Origin: Planctomycetia bacterium
GTDB taxonomy: Bacteria; Planctomycetota; Phycisphaerae; UBA1845; Fen-1342
DNA length: 64,000 bases
Reading direction: 5' to 3'
Assembly: GCA_015709575.1 (NCBI GenBank)
Contig: CP054190.1
Location: 1,488,001-1,552,000, forward strand
Every line of letters starts with the position of its first letter. Within the stretch, counting starts at the first letter, position 1. Of this stretch, positions 51,766 through 60,759 are shown piece by piece. The position numbers and the translations under genes are program-made. Below the pieces are notes generated by a model that saw nothing but the letters and a program-made list of their open reading frames with translations, ran no database searches and was not told where the DNA came from.

Positions 51766-52542
51766 TCAAGCGCTCGTCCAGCTCGCGGCGCGTTTCTCGA
51801 GAAACGCGGACATGCCTTCTTTCGCGTCGGCACAGGCAAAGCACAGGCCGAATTGCTCCGTTTCGTCGCGATGGGCGATGGCGCGCTTGATTCGGCCGAT
51901 CGCGGCGGGCGAGCCGTTGCGCAGCACGGTCTTCCAGCGCTCGAGCGCCGGATCGAGGTCTTCGGGGCCGGCGACGACTTCATCGACCAGGCCGACCGCG
52001 AGGGCCTGATCGGCGTCGATCGGCTCGCCGGAAAACATCATGCGCTTGGCGCGGCTCAGCCCGACCAGCCGGATCAGGCGCTGCGTTCCGCCCCAGCCCG
52101 GCAGCAGGCCCAGGCGGCACTCGGGCAGGCCGATCTTCGCGCCGCGCACGGCGATGCGGAAATCGCAGGCCATGGCCAGCTCACAGCCGCCGCCCATGGT
52201 GTGGCCGTTGAGGGCGGCGATGGTGACGGGGCGGAGGTTTTCCAGCGCGTCGAAGACGTGGTGCCCGTGCTTGCTGAGCGATTCGCCACGGGTCTCGTCG
52301 AAGCGCACCAGCTCCGTGATGTCGGCCCCGGCGATGAAGGCCTTGCCGCGCCCGCGGAAGACGACGAACCGCACGCGCGGGTCGCGCCCCAGCGCTTCGA
52401 CCTTTTCGCCGATCGCGCCCAGCACCGCCGACGACAGCACGTTGAGCGCGCCGTCGGTCGAGAAGGAGAGCGTGACGGTGTCCGAGGAGCGCTCGCACTC
52501 CACCTGCGTGACGCGCCGTTCAGCGCTGACGGGTGTGGTCAT
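51766..52542 (-). CDS. Enoyl-CoA hydratase/isomerase family protein
   Basis: A 258-residue crotonase-fold protein. The oxyanion-hole segments [11 protein letters not shown] near residue 73 and [16 protein letters not shown] near residue 108 are normal. Both acid residues of hydratases are present: Glu in GGCELA and Glu in [16 protein letters not shown] near residue 133. It would hydrate trans-2-enoyl-CoA in fatty-acid or butyrate metabolism. Its first 23 bases overlap the end of the 3-hydroxyacyl-CoA dehydrogenase gene, so the two catalyse successive beta-oxidation steps from one message. Confidence 0.9.
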   Translation of the reverse strand: MTTPVSAERRVTQVECERSSDTVTLSFSTDGALNVLSSAVLGAIGEKVEALGRDPRVRFVVFRGRGKAFIAGADITELVRFDETRGESLSKHGHHVFDALENLRPVTIAALNGHTMGGGCELAMACDFRIAVRGAKIGLPECRLGLLPGWGGTQRLIRLVGLSRAKRMMFSGEPIDADQALAVGLVDEVVAGPEDLDPALERWKTVLRNGSPAAIGRIKRAIAHRDETEQFGLCFACADAKEGMSAFLEKRAASWTSA

Positions 52543-53386
52543 AAAAGCCCTTTCCAGATTTGCGGCCCAGTAGCCCCGCACGGACCATCGTGCGCAGCAG
52601 CGGAGTGGGGCGATAGCGATCCTCGCCCAGGTCGCGATGCAGCACTTCCATGATCGCCAGGCACACGTCCAGCCCGATCAGGTCGGCCGTCGCCAGCGGG
52701 CCCATCGTGTGAGCGCAGCCGAGCTGCATGACCTGGTCGATCGTCTCGGCGTCGGCGACGCCGTCGGCGTAGCACGCGATGGCCTCGTTGATCAGCGGCA
52801 TCAGCACGCGATTGGAGACGAAGCCGGGGTGGTCCTTGACCCGCAGCGGCGTCTTGCCGAGCTGGCGGCTCAGTTCGGTGATGGCCGCGACGACCGGCTC
52901 GGCGGTCTGCAATCCGACGACGATCTCGACCAGCGACATCAGCGGAACGGGGTTGAAAAAGTGCATGCCGATGAAGCGATCGGGCCGGCCGCTGGCGGCG
53001 GCCAGCTCGCTGATCGAGATGCTGCTGGTGTTGCTGGCGAAAATCACGTCGTCGCCCAGGCCGCCAAGTTGTTCGTACAGCGCCCGCTTGGCGGGCACAC
53101 TCTCAAAGATCGCCTCGACGATCAGGTCGGCCGCGCCGAAGTCGCTGATCGCGGCGGGGCGGATGCGCGCGGCGGCGGCGCGGGCGTCGTCGGCGCTGAG
53201 CCTGCCCTTGGCGGCGAGCTTTTCGAGCGAGCGGCCGATCCCTGAAACCGCGCCGTCCACCGCCCCCGGCTTGGGGTCGTGCAGCAGCACGGTCCGGCCG
53301 GACTGGGCGAAAACCTGTGCAATGCCGGAGCCCATCGTGCCTGCGCCGAGGACGCCGACCGTGCGGATGTTGGTTCGAATGTTCAT
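52520..53386 (-). CDS. 3-hydroxyacyl-CoA (3-hydroxybutyryl-CoA) dehydrogenase
   Basis: A 288-residue NAD-dependent dehydrogenase. The Rossmann motif [18 protein letters not shown] is at residue 10. [14 protein letters not shown] near residue 116 and [17 protein letters not shown] near residue 138 hold the catalytic Ser/His/Glu and Asn region. [13 protein letters not shown] closes the protein. It oxidises L-3-hydroxyacyl-CoA to the 3-keto form, or works in reverse. Length is that of the single-domain Hbd/PaaH type. It is the upstream gene of a pair with an enoyl-CoA hydratase. Confidence 0.93.
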   Translation of the reverse strand: MNIRTNIRTVGVLGAGTMGSGIAQVFAQSGRTVLLHDPKPGAVDGAVSGIGRSLEKLAAKGRLSADDARAAAARIRPAAISDFGAADLIVEAIFESVPAKRALYEQLGGLGDDVIFASNTSSISISELAAASGRPDRFIGMHFFNPVPLMSLVEIVVGLQTAEPVVAAITELSRQLGKTPLRVKDHPGFVSNRVLMPLINEAIACYADGVADAETIDQVMQLGCAHTMGPLATADLIGLDVCLAIMEVLHRDLGEDRYRPTPLLRTMVRAGLLGRKSGKGFYDHTRQR

Positions 53387-53570
53387 GAGCGCCTTCCGCG
53401 AGAGTTGCCCGGCCGCGCGGGAATGCGCAGGCCCCGTTGTGACCCTTCATTATTACCCGCAACCGCCCGGTCCGGCCAGCGGCGCTCGGCCGGATCGGTG
53501 CGAATCGCGCGTGCCCGGCGCATGGCGCGGGGCTGGCGATTGTCGAATCCTGTCAGAAGCCGGATTGTCG

Positions 53571-53598
53571 TTGAGGTTTGGCGCGCGTCTGCTAGATT
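53571..53598 (+). promoter_or_regulatory. Promoter of the SIMPL-domain gene
   Basis: TTGAGG (53571-53576) and TAGATT (53593-53598) are 16 bases apart. The leader is about 46 bases and ends in a GGAGGAG ribosome site at 53635-53641. Confidence 0.6.
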
Positions 53599-53650
53599 TG
53601 CGGCGGGCGTATCGATTCCTCATCTCTCGGCTCATGGAGGAGCCAATCTC

Positions 53651-54421
53651 ATGGAAACTCGCGTTCATCTTGCGCATCTGGGGCGTGCGGCGGGCGTCGT
53701 CGCGCTGGGCGTGGCGGTTTCATTGATCACCAGCACGGTGGTGGCGGCGCGGGCGTATGAGCGCCGCGGGCAGGTCGCGTCGCGCGAGGAGCGCAGCATT
53801 ACGGTGAAAGGCTCGGTGCGTCGGCCGATCCGGGCGGACCAGGCGGTCTGGCGGGTGGCGGTCAGCGGGGAGGCGCGGGCGCTGGCGGATGCATACGCGG
53901 CGCTGGAGCAGGCGACCGGCCAGGTTCGCGCGTTTCTGACGGCCCGGGGATTCGCGGATGCGCAAATGGGGCTGAGCGCGATCGACACGACCACGTATTA
54001 CCAGCGCGATGCGAAGGGCATGGAGACGCGCGAGGTGGCGGGGCAGCGGCTGTCGCGCGTGTTCACGGTGTCGACGCCGGAGGTGGATCGGGTGGCGCAG
54101 GCGGCCGGCAGCGTGACGGAGCTGCTGCGCGAGGGAGTGAGCGTCAGCTCGTACGCCCCGGAGTATTCGTTTACACGGCTCGGGGATCTGCGGATCGAGT
54201 TGATGGGCGAGGCGGCGGCGGATGCCCGGCAGCGGGCGGAGCGGATCGCGCAGGCGGCCGGCTCGCGGATCACGGAGGTGCGCAGCGCGTCGATGGGGGT
54301 GTTGCAGGTGACGCAGCCGCACTCGACCGAGGTCAGCGGCTACGGGATGTATGACACCGCGACGATCGACAAGGACGTCGTGGCGGTCGTGACGCTGACA
54401 CTGGGACTGGCGGCGCAGTGA
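53651..54421 (+). CDS. SIMPL (DUF541) domain protein
   Basis: A 256-residue exported protein with one N-terminal hydrophobic segment (residues 12-33). A SIMPL/DUF541 domain follows: REERSITVKGSVRRPIRADQ near residue 46, helices with alternating Ala and Arg, and a C-terminal strand, DVVAVVTLTLGL. Members form oligomeric periplasmic or outer-membrane rings and have been linked to oxidative stress, but no general function is agreed. The ATG at 53651 follows a strong ribosome site. The longer open frame beginning at 53279 overlaps the dehydrogenase gene and is rejected. Confidence 0.85.
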   Translation: METRVHLAHLGRAAGVVALGVAVSLITSTVVAARAYERRGQVASREERSITVKGSVRRPIRADQAVWRVAVSGEARALADAYAALEQATGQVRAFLTARGFADAQMGLSAIDTTTYYQRDAKGMETREVAGQRLSRVFTVSTPEVDRVAQAAGSVTELLREGVSVSSYAPEYSFTRLGDLRIELMGEAAADARQRAERIAQAAGSRITEVRSASMGVLQVTQPHSTEVSGYGMYDTATIDKDVVAVVTLTLGLAAQ

Positions 54422-54462
54422 GCCGCCGGGCAGTGAGCCGCCGGGCGGCGCGGTGGCATGCA

Positions 54463-54633
54463 GGGCATGTTGGGTGGCATGCCTTCGCGAGGGCATGTTG
54501 GGTGGCATGCCTTCGCGGTACTCCGCGTAGGCATGCGGGGCATGCAGGGCGTGCAGGGCGTACAGGGCGTGTTGCGTGGCATCTCCGGCGCGCGTTGCAT
54601 GCTCACGCTGCGTACAGCGAGAGCATGCCACCC
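54463..54633. repeat. Cluster of direct and inverted GGGTGGCATGC repeats
   Basis: A 27-base unit is repeated at 54463-54489 and 54491-54517 (period 28). Five degenerate nine-base units of the GCATGCAGG / GCGTGCAGG type run from 54531 to 54575. An inverted copy of GGGTGGCATGC (as GCATGCCACCC) is at 54623-54633. Open frames across the block are products of the repeat. The 346-base gap (54422-54767) contains no believable gene. The inverted copy could base-pair with the direct ones in RNA. Confidence 0.7.
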
Positions 54634-54767
54634 GCTGAAACGGACGTCGGGCAAGCACGATTGAATGGGAAAGCCCTGCCGACGTGGACAGCCGTCGGCA
54701 GGGGTCCCGAAGTCGATGTAATCAACGCCGTCGGCTCGTTGCTCGTCGGAGACGAGGGCGAAGGATC

Positions 54768-57620
54768 CTATGGCATAAACTCGATCGAGTAGTGCAGAGC
54801 TGCCTGTCCTGAACCTCCCCACGTTTCGCCGGGTACGCTGAAGGGACGACTCAGATCACAGTGAGCACTGACCATTAATGTGTGTGTGCCGGGTTGAAGC
54901 AACAGCTCCTGGTCGATCGATCCGAACGCCCGTTCTGCTCGGCCGCCGTAACGGAAATCGAGCTCTCCGAAATGCTCGAAGCCACTAAGGCTGATACGCA
55001 CACCTGCGCGTCCATTTCTGGGATTTCCGCTTGCGCTTCCGCCCGCTCGAATGCGGACGGTAACTGGGGCGTCCACTGTCAGGTGAAATCTGTCGATCGC
55101 AGTCCCGTTGGAACCGGCAAATGCCGATGTTCCCGTGCCGATGCAGTTCGCGCTTGCCTGTGCCGCTGCGGTCACTGACCCTTCGATCAAGCGAACGCGA
55201 TTGTGGCCTTTCGACGAAACACTCGAAGTAAAAGCCCCCGACGCGACCGACGAGGCGTTCGCCGTGCGGCCGCCAGTGCCGCTTTCTGCCGCGCTCGCAG
55301 CCACAGATCGAGATTCGCTAACCGGATCGTGATGCGTGAACTCAGCGCCACTGTATCCATCTTCGAAGTGCTCAAATGAAGATTGGCCCACTTGGTTGTC
55401 AGCTTCGGCGGTCGCTCCGCTGAGGACACGAATCACCGGTCTTCGGATTACAGTCACGCCCGCAACGGTCTGCGGCTGGACGATCACGGTGGCGGCGGCG
55501 TGATCGGCGGCCTCGAAGGGGATCGGCAGCGTAATGCCGAAGAGCTTCGGGTAGTAGAACACATGGAACGTCTGCGGGCCTTCGTGCTCCTCCCGGAAGT
55601 CCGCCTCGCAGGCGAAGCGGGTCTGGCCGGCGGCGGCGGCCAACTCGCGGCAGCCGGGGCGGCCGGCGTCGGCGTGGCCGTCGCGGATCCAGACGAACTC
55701 GACGCGGTCGATGGCCTCCATCGCCAGAAAGGTGCTCTTGTCGAACTGGGCAGTGAAGGCCGCCAGGTCGCCGACCTCCTGGTCGTTGCCGGGGCGGACG
55801 CTCTCGGGCGCGATGGCGAAGGCGGCCTGCGGCGAGCGGATCACCGGCAGCAGGTCGGTGTCGAGGATCTTCAACTCGACAAAGCTGATCTTGAGCAGTC
55901 CCTGGAGCGTGCGGATCGAGCTGCCCGCACCGGCGGTGATGTTGAGCGGGCTGAGCTTGATGTGCGAGGCATAAGCCGGGTCGCGGATCTGCTGCTCCAT
56001 CGAGGCCAGGTCGAGCGTGAGCTTCGGGCCGCCCTTGATGTCAAATACCCTGGCCCGCAGCTTCTTGATCACCGGACCCAGCTCCACCTCCGCATAGGCG
56101 AATACCTGCGCGTTGAGCTTGACGTTGAACGAGGTCAGGTCGCTCGGCAGCCGTGGCTTGAAGGAGACGCCCGAATCGCCGTGCAGCTCATTGACCATGT
56201 GGTAGCCCAGGGCGGTGCCCTCGACGCCGACGCGGCCGGTCACACGCGCTTCGCCGCTGATGTCCAGCCGCAGCGATTCGGCTGCGGTGACCGAGCCGCC
56301 CAGCTCCATGCCGAAGCCAAGCGGCACATAGCCGCCCAGGAGCAGCGCCAGCCAGCCGCCGACCGGGATCTTCACGACTTTCAGATCCTTGCGGCAACTG
56401 AGCTTGCCGGCGAAGCCGGGCTTCAGCTCCGGCGTGAGGGTCAGCTTCGGCGCCAACTCGGCGGTGACGATGAAGCGCTTCACATCGCCGGATAGCTGCA
56501 CGTCAAGCCGCAGGTCGGAGCGGAACTCGATGCTCGGCTTGATCGAGCCGATCTTGATTTCGCCCTGGTAATTGCACTCCATCCCGCCCTCGCCGGTGCC
56601 CTGCACGCGCGAGCCCTGTGCCTGTGCGCGGCTCATGGCCTTGGCGGCGGCGGCGCTCTTGTCGGCATCGCCGCGGTCGTCGTGGCGGGCGAAGTAGACC
56701 AGCGTGCCGTCCGGCAGCTCCTCGACCGCGTAGGCGTCGAGCGTCTCCTGCGGGATGCGATACTCGGCGTGGCTCATGTCGATTGATTGATCGATGCGAA
56801 TCTGCTCGAACAGCTCATCGACCGGCCTGATCTCAAAGATCACGTCGAAGGCGCCGTCGTCGGCGGCGGTCGCCTCGACGACGCGGCCGGCGATCGGCTG
56901 GTCGCCATTGCCGATCAGGATCTGTCCCGCGGCGGGGGCGGCGTCGGCGGTCATGCGGGCGCGCATGCGGAAGCCCACGCCGAACTCGGCGTCGGCATCG
57001 ACGGCGGCCGGCTGGCCGAGCACCTGGCGATCCTGCACGAGCAGGGCGCCGGCGGCGGGTTTGGCGATCACGGCCAGCGTCGGGCTGGCGGTGAGACCTT
57101 CGGCGGTGGCGAAGATTTGCGCTGAACCCAGCTCGGCCATGGCGATGGCCTGGCCGTCGGCGTCGATGCGCAGGATGGACTCATCCGAGCTGCGCCACTC
57201 GGCCTTGGCCGGGCGGAGCTTGCCGTCGGTATCGACAATCATGGCGCTGAGCTGCGCGCGCTCGTCGAGGCCGGTCAGCAGCAGGGTCTCGGGGGTGACG
57301 ATCAGGCGGCTGCGGAGCGGTCCGCCGCCCTCGATGAAGGACTGCTGCGCCAGGCGGGTTGAATCCGCGCCGGGCGCTGCGGTGGTGGATTGCGAGGTCG
57401 AGCCGGTCGAGAGCGGGTCGTCGGCGGCCGGCTTGTTCGAGACCGGGCAGCCGGCGATCGATCCAATCGCGGTAGACAGCAGCAAAAGGAGCGAAAATCC
57501 GCCGACGCGCGACAACGCAGCGCACCGGCGCGCGGCGAGTCCGCCGGCACGGGGGGTTGCTGCGGCGAGGTCATGACGATTGTCGGATCGTCCCGGGTTT
57601 GAGCAGCGGTTGGCGTTCAT
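54768..57620 (-). CDS. Very large lipoprotein with Ig-like N-terminal domain
   Basis: A 950-residue protein. A 58-residue N-terminal region ends in a hydrophobic run and lipobox (IGSIAGC). A Ser/Thr-rich tether (60-90) leads to a Big_2-like Ig domain (about 105-190: LIVTPETLLLTGLDERAQLS then ATAEGLTASPTLAVI). The middle (350-620) is beta-rich with many Leu and Gly (KLTLTPELKPGFAGKLSC, WLALLLGGYVPLGFGMELGG). The end (730-950) is another beta domain with Ser/Ala-rich repeats and VTVRIRAGG. No catalytic motif was seen. A GGAGG site nine bases before the ATG fixes the start. It is divergent from the S1 gene. Confidence 0.75.
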   Translation of the reverse strand: MNANRCSNPGRSDNRHDLAAATPRAGGLAARRCAALSRVGGFSLLLLLSTAIGSIAGCPVSNKPAADDPLSTGSTSQSTTAAPGADSTRLAQQSFIEGGGPLRSRLIVTPETLLLTGLDERAQLSAMIVDTDGKLRPAKAEWRSSDESILRIDADGQAIAMAELGSAQIFATAEGLTASPTLAVIAKPAAGALLVQDRQVLGQPAAVDADAEFGVGFRMRARMTADAAPAAGQILIGNGDQPIAGRVVEATAADDGAFDVIFEIRPVDELFEQIRIDQSIDMSHAEYRIPQETLDAYAVEELPDGTLVYFARHDDRGDADKSAAAAKAMSRAQAQGSRVQGTGEGGMECNYQGEIKIGSIKPSIEFRSDLRLDVQLSGDVKRFIVTAELAPKLTLTPELKPGFAGKLSCRKDLKVVKIPVGGWLALLLGGYVPLGFGMELGGSVTAAESLRLDISGEARVTGRVGVEGTALGYHMVNELHGDSGVSFKPRLPSDLTSFNVKLNAQVFAYAEVELGPVIKKLRARVFDIKGGPKLTLDLASMEQQIRDPAYASHIKLSPLNITAGAGSSIRTLQGLLKISFVELKILDTDLLPVIRSPQAAFAIAPESVRPGNDQEVGDLAAFTAQFDKSTFLAMEAIDRVEFVWIRDGHADAGRPGCRELAAAAGQTRFACEADFREEHEGPQTFHVFYYPKLFGITLPIPFEAADHAAATVIVQPQTVAGVTVIRRPVIRVLSGATAEADNQVGQSSFEHFEDGYSGAEFTHHDPVSESRSVAASAAESGTGGRTANASSVASGAFTSSVSSKGHNRVRLIEGSVTAAAQASANCIGTGTSAFAGSNGTAIDRFHLTVDAPVTVRIRAGGSASGNPRNGRAGVRISLSGFEHFGELDFRYGGRAERAFGSIDQELLLQPGTHTLMVSAHCDLSRPFSVPGETWGGSGQAALHYSIEFMP

Positions 57621-57797
57621 CGTCCCGTTCCTCCGCCGGGTGGACCGGCTTGACTGTCGGCCGGCACCGGCCGGCGGTTGGGGACGGTCCCCGGCCGCCG
57701 ACGGCGACCCATCCGGGGGACAGGCGTCCGCAGGGGGGAGCGACGGGCGGACGGGTTACTCACGGGAAAAACTTCGGGCGGAGGGCGGCGTTTCTCG

Positions 57798-57803
57798 TAT
57801 AAT
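57798..57803 (+). promoter_or_regulatory. Perfect -10 box upstream of the S1 gene
   Basis: TATAAT lies about 100 bases before the start codon of the ribosomal S1 gene. A -35 is not obvious; TTCGGG at 57773-57778 would be 19 bases away. The leader would be about 90 bases. Confidence 0.55.
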
Positions 57804-57900
57804 CCGCGTCAGTGCCGCTCTTTGCACCGGCGCCCGCGAATCGCGCAACTTCGCCGGCCGCTGTTAGTTGTCGCGCGCCAATTCTCGATCGGGTGTGGCC

Positions 57901-59526
57901 GTGAACCCTGACCCGCAGATTCCGGACGACAAGGACATTTCCTCCGAACTGGCCGCCGCGCTGGGCGACATCTCGCCCGAGGAGCTGATGCGGGCGGCGG
58001 TGCCGCCGAGCGGGGCTGGCGGCGTCCCGGGAGCCGGTAGCGGATCGGCGGGGTCGTCGGACGGCGCGCCGCACGCCGGAGGTCACGCGGGCGGGCCCGC
58101 GGGTGGGGCGCACGGCGGCGGGCGCGGCGGCGGGCGCGGCGGCGGTCGGGGGCATGGACGCGGGCATGGCCACGGACATCACGCAGAGGAGCGGGTGAAG
58201 ATTCCGGGAACCGTGGTGGGAGTGCGCGGGGCGGATGTGCTGGTGGATATCGGGGGCAAGTCCGAAGCATTCATCCCGGCGGAGGAATTCGACACGCCGC
58301 CGCAGGTTGGCGAGGCACACCTGTTCGTCTCGCAGGGGTTTGACCGCGATACCGGGCAGATGCGGCTGTCGCTGCGCGAGGCGCGCGCGTCGGCGCGGTG
58401 GGATTCGCTGAAGGTGGGCGACATCGTCGAGGCGCGCGTGACCGGGCAGAACATCGGAGGGCTGGAGCTGGACGTGAAGGGCATCAAGGCCTTCATGCCC
58501 AAGAGCCAGGTCGATGTCATCCGCCATGAGACATTCACGCAATTCATCACGCACAAGCTCGATTGCGAAGTCACGGAGATTGATCGGCGCGGCAAGCGGC
58601 TGCTGCTGAGCCATCGGCGGGTGCTGGAGCGCAAGGCGGCCGAGCAGCGCGACCAGGTGAAGGGGACGCTGGCGGCCGGTCAGCGCATGACCGGCACGGT
58701 CAAGCGGCTGACGGAATTCGGCGCGTTCGTTGACATTGGCGGGATCGACGGGCTGTTGCACGTTTCGGACATCTCGTGGGCGCGGGTGAACCAGCCGGGC
58801 GATGTGCTGAAGGTCGGCGAGCAGATCGAGGTCGAGATCCTGAAGATTGACCCGGGGCGGGATCGCATTTCGCTGGGGCGCAAGCAGCTTTCGGCGGATC
58901 CGTGGACCCTGGCGGCGACGAATTATCACATCGGAGACACGGTTGAAGGGCGCATCACGAGGTTGATGGACTTCGGCGCTTTCTGCGAGGTCGAGGCCGG
59001 GCTGGAGGGGTTGATCCCCGTCAGCGAGATCACGTACGGCCGCCGGATCGGCCACCCGCGCGAGGTGCTGAAGGAGGGGGACACGGTGCGCGTGTCCGTG
59101 CTGCTGGTGGACGCCGACAAGCGGAAGCTGTCGCTCTCGCTTAAAGCGCTGACGGCTGATCCCTGGAACGGCGTCGCCGATCGATACACGAAGGACGCGG
59201 TGGTCAGCGGGGCGGTGGTACGGACGACGAACTTCGGCGCGTTCATCCAGCTCGAGGAAGGCGTGGAGGGGCTGGCGCACATCTCCGAACTGGCGGACAA
59301 GCACGTTCGCACGCCCGAGGAAGTGGTCAAGCCGGGGCAGGTCGTGCAGTGCCGCGTGTTGTCGGTCGATCCGGAGCAGCGACGGATTTCATTGTCGCTG
59401 CGCACGGCACCGACGGCGCGAACGGCGGAGGCGGGTGGGGCGTCGTCCTCCGGCGCCGATGCGGCCCCGGCGGAGCCGGCCAAGTCGAAGAAGAAACGGC
59501 CGGTGCGCGGCGGATTGTCGTTCTGA
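57901..59526 (+). CDS. rpsA: Ribosomal protein S1 with Gly/His-rich N-terminal linker
   Basis: A 541-residue S1-type protein that helps mRNA bind the 30S subunit. An acidic N-terminal helix (ISSELAAALGDISPEELMRA) is followed by an unusual linker, residues 34-95, made almost only of Gly, Ala, Ser, Arg and His with RGGG and GHGH repeats. Five OB-fold S1 domains follow at about 98-165, 178-245, 262-335, 350-420 and 437-505; the third has LTEFGAFVDIGGIDGLLHVS. The C-terminal tail is basic. The first domain may act as the ribosome-docking type. GTG 57901 is taken as the start, but GTG 57895 or TTG 57868 are possible because no ribosome site decides between them. Confidence 0.88.
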   Translation: MNPDPQIPDDKDISSELAAALGDISPEELMRAAVPPSGAGGVPGAGSGSAGSSDGAPHAGGHAGGPAGGAHGGGRGGGRGGGRGHGRGHGHGHHAEERVKIPGTVVGVRGADVLVDIGGKSEAFIPAEEFDTPPQVGEAHLFVSQGFDRDTGQMRLSLREARASARWDSLKVGDIVEARVTGQNIGGLELDVKGIKAFMPKSQVDVIRHETFTQFITHKLDCEVTEIDRRGKRLLLSHRRVLERKAAEQRDQVKGTLAAGQRMTGTVKRLTEFGAFVDIGGIDGLLHVSDISWARVNQPGDVLKVGEQIEVEILKIDPGRDRISLGRKQLSADPWTLAATNYHIGDTVEGRITRLMDFGAFCEVEAGLEGLIPVSEITYGRRIGHPREVLKEGDTVRVSVLLVDADKRKLSLSLKALTADPWNGVADRYTKDAVVSGAVVRTTNFGAFIQLEEGVEGLAHISELADKHVRTPEEVVKPGQVVQCRVLSVDPEQRRISLSLRTAPTARTAEAGGASSSGADAAPAEPAKSKKKRPVRGGLSF

Positions 59527-59709
59527 GCGCGCGGCGCGCGGGTCGACCGGTCGCGGCGCGGCGGATGGCGCGGCCGCGCGCGGATCCGCGCGTGGTGTCG
59601 CGCGGCGGCGGATGGCGGGGGTGTGGCTGAGGGCGGACTGGACAGGCGCGGGCCGGTCGGCGATCATGTGTCGGATTTCTAGGAATTCGACAACACCGAG
59701 GATCCCGCC

Positions 59710-60027
59710 ATGCCTGCCGGTCGCAAGCCGCAGATCAACTTCCAGGTCGAGAATTCACTCAAGCTCCTGTATGACGAGGCCCGCGAAAGCGGGATGTGGG
59801 CCGCGCGGCTGTGCGCCGCAGGGTTCCTGCTGATGGTGGAGGACGCCCGCGCGCGACATCGCGCGATCAACCGCCTCCGCGAGTGGGAGCAACTGTACGG
59901 CGACGCATCGGCCGAGCAGGTTCGCTCGTTCGTGAGCGGAGCGGGAGCCGCGATGTCACGCGCGACTCCAGGAACGAAGCCAGCCCGCAAAGCTCCGCGG
60001 GCGAAAAAAGCGGCAGCAGCGGGATGA
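59710..60027 (+). CDS. Small ribbon-helix-helix-like protein with basic tail
   Basis: A 105-residue protein. Residues 6-60 could form a ribbon-helix-helix: a strand (PQINFQV), a helix (SLKLLYDEARESG) and a longer helix (ARLCAAGFLLMVEDARARH). The C-terminal 25 residues are Lys/Ala/Arg-rich, as in DNA- or RNA-contacting tails. A GAGG site eight bases before the ATG supports the start. An imperfect palindrome around ATTTCTAGGAAT (59675-59686) lies 24 bases upstream and could be an operator. It is a stand-alone gene downstream of S1. Confidence 0.62.
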   Translation: MPAGRKPQINFQVENSLKLLYDEARESGMWAARLCAAGFLLMVEDARARHRAINRLREWEQLYGDASAEQVRSFVSGAGAAMSRATPGTKPARKAPRAKKAAAAG

Positions 60028-60438
60028 TGCGGGCGATGGCGCTCGATGCCGGCGCGCATGCCGCCAAAGGCTCGCTGTCCGCGTTGGGCGACTGGGCCGG
60101 GCAGCGCGTGCCCGTGGCATGCGGGATCTGGCGCAGTCGCTGCGCGGGACCGTCACCATCGGCCGGAATGACGCGAAGGAACCCGCGCCTCGTCCGTCGA
60201 CCGGGTGTCGGGAGGACGGTCGATTCGGGCGCGTTGCGTTGGTTGCGCGGCGGCTGATCGGGGGCGCCAGGGGGGCGGCGGAGTTTCATGGTGCGATGGC
60301 CCTCTGTCAGGGTAGAGCGCTCGCACAACCCGGGCACATGAGCGCCTGTGGCTTGCCGAGCAACCCTGATGACCCATGACGTGCAGCGCGCCGTCCGTGG
60401 CGCCCGATTCCCTGGCCCTGCACGCCCGCTGACGGGGG

Positions 60439-60456
60439 CATTCGCGTCGGCGAATG
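60439..60456 (-). ncRNA. Possible start of a small RNA (hairpin at the predicted transcript 5' end)
   Basis: CATTCGC (60439-60445) and GCGAATG (60450-60456) form a perfect seven-base stem with a four-base loop. It begins at the predicted start site of the strong minus-strand promoter. A second possible stem of CCCG/CGGG follows at about 60424-60435. The 3' end of any RNA was not found, so only this segment is given. Confidence 0.35.
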
Positions 60457-60461
60457 ATCGG

Positions 60462-60490
60462 ATAGTACGGACAATGTTAGGTTTTGTCAA
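60462..60490 (-). promoter_or_regulatory. Near-consensus sigma-70 promoter without an obvious gene
   Basis: On the minus strand a perfect TTGACA (60490-60485) is followed after exactly 17 bases by TACTAT (60467-60462). It reads into the gene-free region towards 60030. It is one of the best promoter matches in the window. Confidence 0.65.
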
Positions 60491-60759
60491 GCGATCGTCT
60501 CATTTCGCTCGGTCGGCCCGACAGGGAATCGGTGTGTCGCCGGGCGCTGCGGCCGGCCCGGTCGCCGCGGCGGGGCTGTTCGCGGCAAGTGCAGACGGTC
60601 GATAAGATTGCGTGCGATGCGGAGCGCGGCCGAGCTGCGCGGTACGTGTCGCCGTGGAACCGTGCGAAGCGCGCCGGCGTACGTATCGAAATGACGCGGC
60701 TGACGGCAAGTGATGTTCGGCCGGGGCGGCGAAAGGCTCTGGCCTGACGGAGACGAGAC

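Larger units (their letters stand above)
60028..60759. other. 732-base stretch without a recognised protein gene
   Basis: Open frames here are short, Arg/Pro-rich and without ribosome sites. The main signal is a strong minus-strand promoter at 60462-60490, followed by a hairpin. A GATAAG sequence at 60601 and a GGAG ribosome site at 60749-60752 belong to the next gene's upstream region. A tRNA was looked for and not found. Confidence 0.6.

Noticed and set aside
54340..54822. Met/Pro/His-rich minus-strand frame across the repeats
   Set aside because: The translation is a direct result of the GGCATGC repeats and part is antisense to the SIMPL gene.
60295..60375. tRNA-like GGTAGAGC segment
   Set aside because: A D-arm-like stem and another stem can be drawn, but there is no T-loop GTTCRA motif, no acceptor pairing and no CCA context.
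59867..60490. A 207-codon minus-strand frame downstream of the strong promoter
   Set aside because: It is Arg/Pro-rich, overlaps the small RHH-like gene, and its first codon lies upstream of the predicted transcript start. No domain is visible.
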